Positions 21,454-22,385 of a DNA stretch of 22,385 nt are shown piece by piece (position 1 is the first letter of the stretch; every line of letters begins with the position of its first letter). A model generated the notes under the pieces. It made no database searches, was not told where the DNA came from, and saw nothing but the letters and a program-made list of their open reading frames with translations. Position numbers and translations under genes: made by a program. Origin of the DNA: CAZIPZ01 sp964541075 (GTDB lineage: Bacteria; Acidobacteriota; Terriglobia; 20CM-2-55-15); NCBI GenBank assembly GCA_964541075.1, contig CAZIPZ010000045.1:1-22385 (forward strand), read 5' to 3'.

Positions 21454-22385
21454 ATGAAGGCAGAACTCATTGACGTTAGCCATTGCAAAAAGAATCTGGA
21501 TATTGAAATCCCGCAAGAGGCGGTAGATCACGAGATCAATCACATTGCGCAGGAGTTCGCTCGCAAAGCCCGGGTTCCCGGGTTCAGGCCGGGTAGAGCT
21601 CCTGTTGGCGTCATCAAAACGCGTTTCAAGGACGAAATTATTTCCGAAATGATGCAGCACCTTCTGCCGAGATATTTCGGTGAAGCGATAGGTGGACACA
21701 AACTTGACATCGTCGATGAGCCTCACTTCGAAGGAATCGATTACACGTCTGGTCAGCCTCTGCGCTTCAAAGCAGTATTCGAGGTCTATCCAAAGTTGGA
21801 CATTACGAATTACACCGGAATTCCTGTACCGGCGGTTTCCAGCATTGTTGAAGAATCCGAGGTGGAAGGCTCATTGAAAAAACTTCAGGAGGACATGGCC
21901 GAACTCACTCCCATAGAAGATGATCATGCGATCACGGAAGGTGATTTTGCGGAAATTTCCTTCACTGGAACGATCCAAAACAGCGCCGAACCAGCAATAA
22001 CATCGGATAAAGCCGTATGTGAAGTTGGCGGACGTACAACTCTTAAGGAATTTTCAAATAATCTGGTTGGCGCAAAGATCAGCGAGGAGAGAACCTTCAC
22101 GGTCTCCTACCCCGAAAACTACCCTGAGAAGAGGCTGGCCGGGCACGCGGTGGACTATAAGGTCAGGATCGAAGCCATAAAAAAGAAGGATATTCCCGAG
22201 ATCGATGATGAATTCGCGCAACGCTTCGGCGAATACAATACGATTAACGACCTCAGAAACAAGATTCGCAACGATATTGCAAACCACAAGAAAGAGCACG
22301 CACAAGAACAGATGCGAGAGAAGCTTCTGGAATGGCTGGAGGATAACAACGACTTCGAGATTCCGGAAATCCTTCGCGAACGGCA
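21454..22385 (+). CDS. tig: Trigger factor (3' partial)
   Basis: Ribosome-associated folding chaperone, with 310 codons visible before the right edge. The N-terminal ribosome-binding domain has the signature GFRPGRAP (43-50) after VPG. The central FKBP-type isomerase domain starts near residue 150 (EGDFAEISFTGTI) and runs to about 245 (VDYKVRIEAIKKKDIPEIDDEFAQRFG), then the helical chaperone domain begins. The ribosome site before ATG 21454 is weak (CAAGAA). In many bacteria clpP and clpX follow tig; they would lie outside this window. Confidence 0.96.
   Translation, partial: MKAELIDVSHCKKNLDIEIPQEAVDHEINHIAQEFARKARVPGFRPGRAPVGVIKTRFKDEIISEMMQHLLPRYFGEAIGGHKLDIVDEPHFEGIDYTSGQPLRFKAVFEVYPKLDITNYTGIPVPAVSSIVEESEVEGSLKKLQEDMAELTPIEDDHAITEGDFAEISFTGTIQNSAEPAITSDKAVCEVGGRTTLKEFSNNLVGAKISEERTFTVSYPENYPEKRLAGHAVDYKVRIEAIKKKDIPEIDDEFAQRFGEYNTINDLRNKIRNDIANHKKEHAQEQMREKLLEWLEDNNDFEIPEILRER

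Noticed and set aside
1..22385. CRISPR array, insertion sequence, prophage or c-di-AMP riboswitch
   Set aside because: No regularly spaced repeats, transposase or integrase reading frames, phage genes or recognisable riboswitch core were found on either strand.

Overview
The window looks like chromosomal DNA from a Gram-negative-type soil bacterium, most likely an Acidobacteriota member. The clues are inferential: KdpD is split into separate genes, an Hsp20 carries an N-terminal DUF2934-like helix, and there are YfhO-type membrane proteins and many short Cys-rich proteins. No insertion sequence, phage gene or CRISPR array was seen. Genes are densely packed on both strands.

Positions 1-12020 form a potassium-homeostasis island. 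A minus-strand operon (11440 down to 3936) reads: USP-like protein, 27-residue membrane peptide, kdpF, kdpA, kdpB, kdpC, then two paralogous stand-alone KdpD N-terminal sensor proteins. It meets, tail to tail with a 38-bp overlap, a plus-strand pair made of the KdpD C-terminal histidine kinase and KdpE. Divergent from that pair, and running off the left edge, is an APC-family permease. It keeps, at matching spacing, the residues I recall as K+ ligands in the potassium transporter KimA. A 31-bp triple-repeat motif, identical at 25 of 31 positions, lies 40 bp upstream of this permease and again 24 bp upstream of the first kdp-operon gene. It is a strong candidate KdpE operator tying both K+ uptake systems to one regulator. 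An exported rhodanese-like protein diverges from the kdp operon.

Positions 12021-19016 are a mixed accessory stretch: an exported NHL beta-propeller protein, a YfhO-like membrane protein flanked by three tiny Cys-rich proteins that share a C-X15-C-X2-C spacing (two of them with the H-X3-C-X2-C pattern of zinc-binding anti-sigma factors), a DUF2934-Hsp20 chaperone, a rhodanese-CBS fusion, a two-CBS protein and a secreted FKBP isomerase. Two copies of one palindromic hairpin element sit exactly between convergent gene pairs (12021-12099 and 18546-18582).

Positions 19278-22385 hold housekeeping genes: malate synthase, tRNA-Leu(UAG) with a recognisable promoter, and the start of trigger factor, which runs off the right edge.
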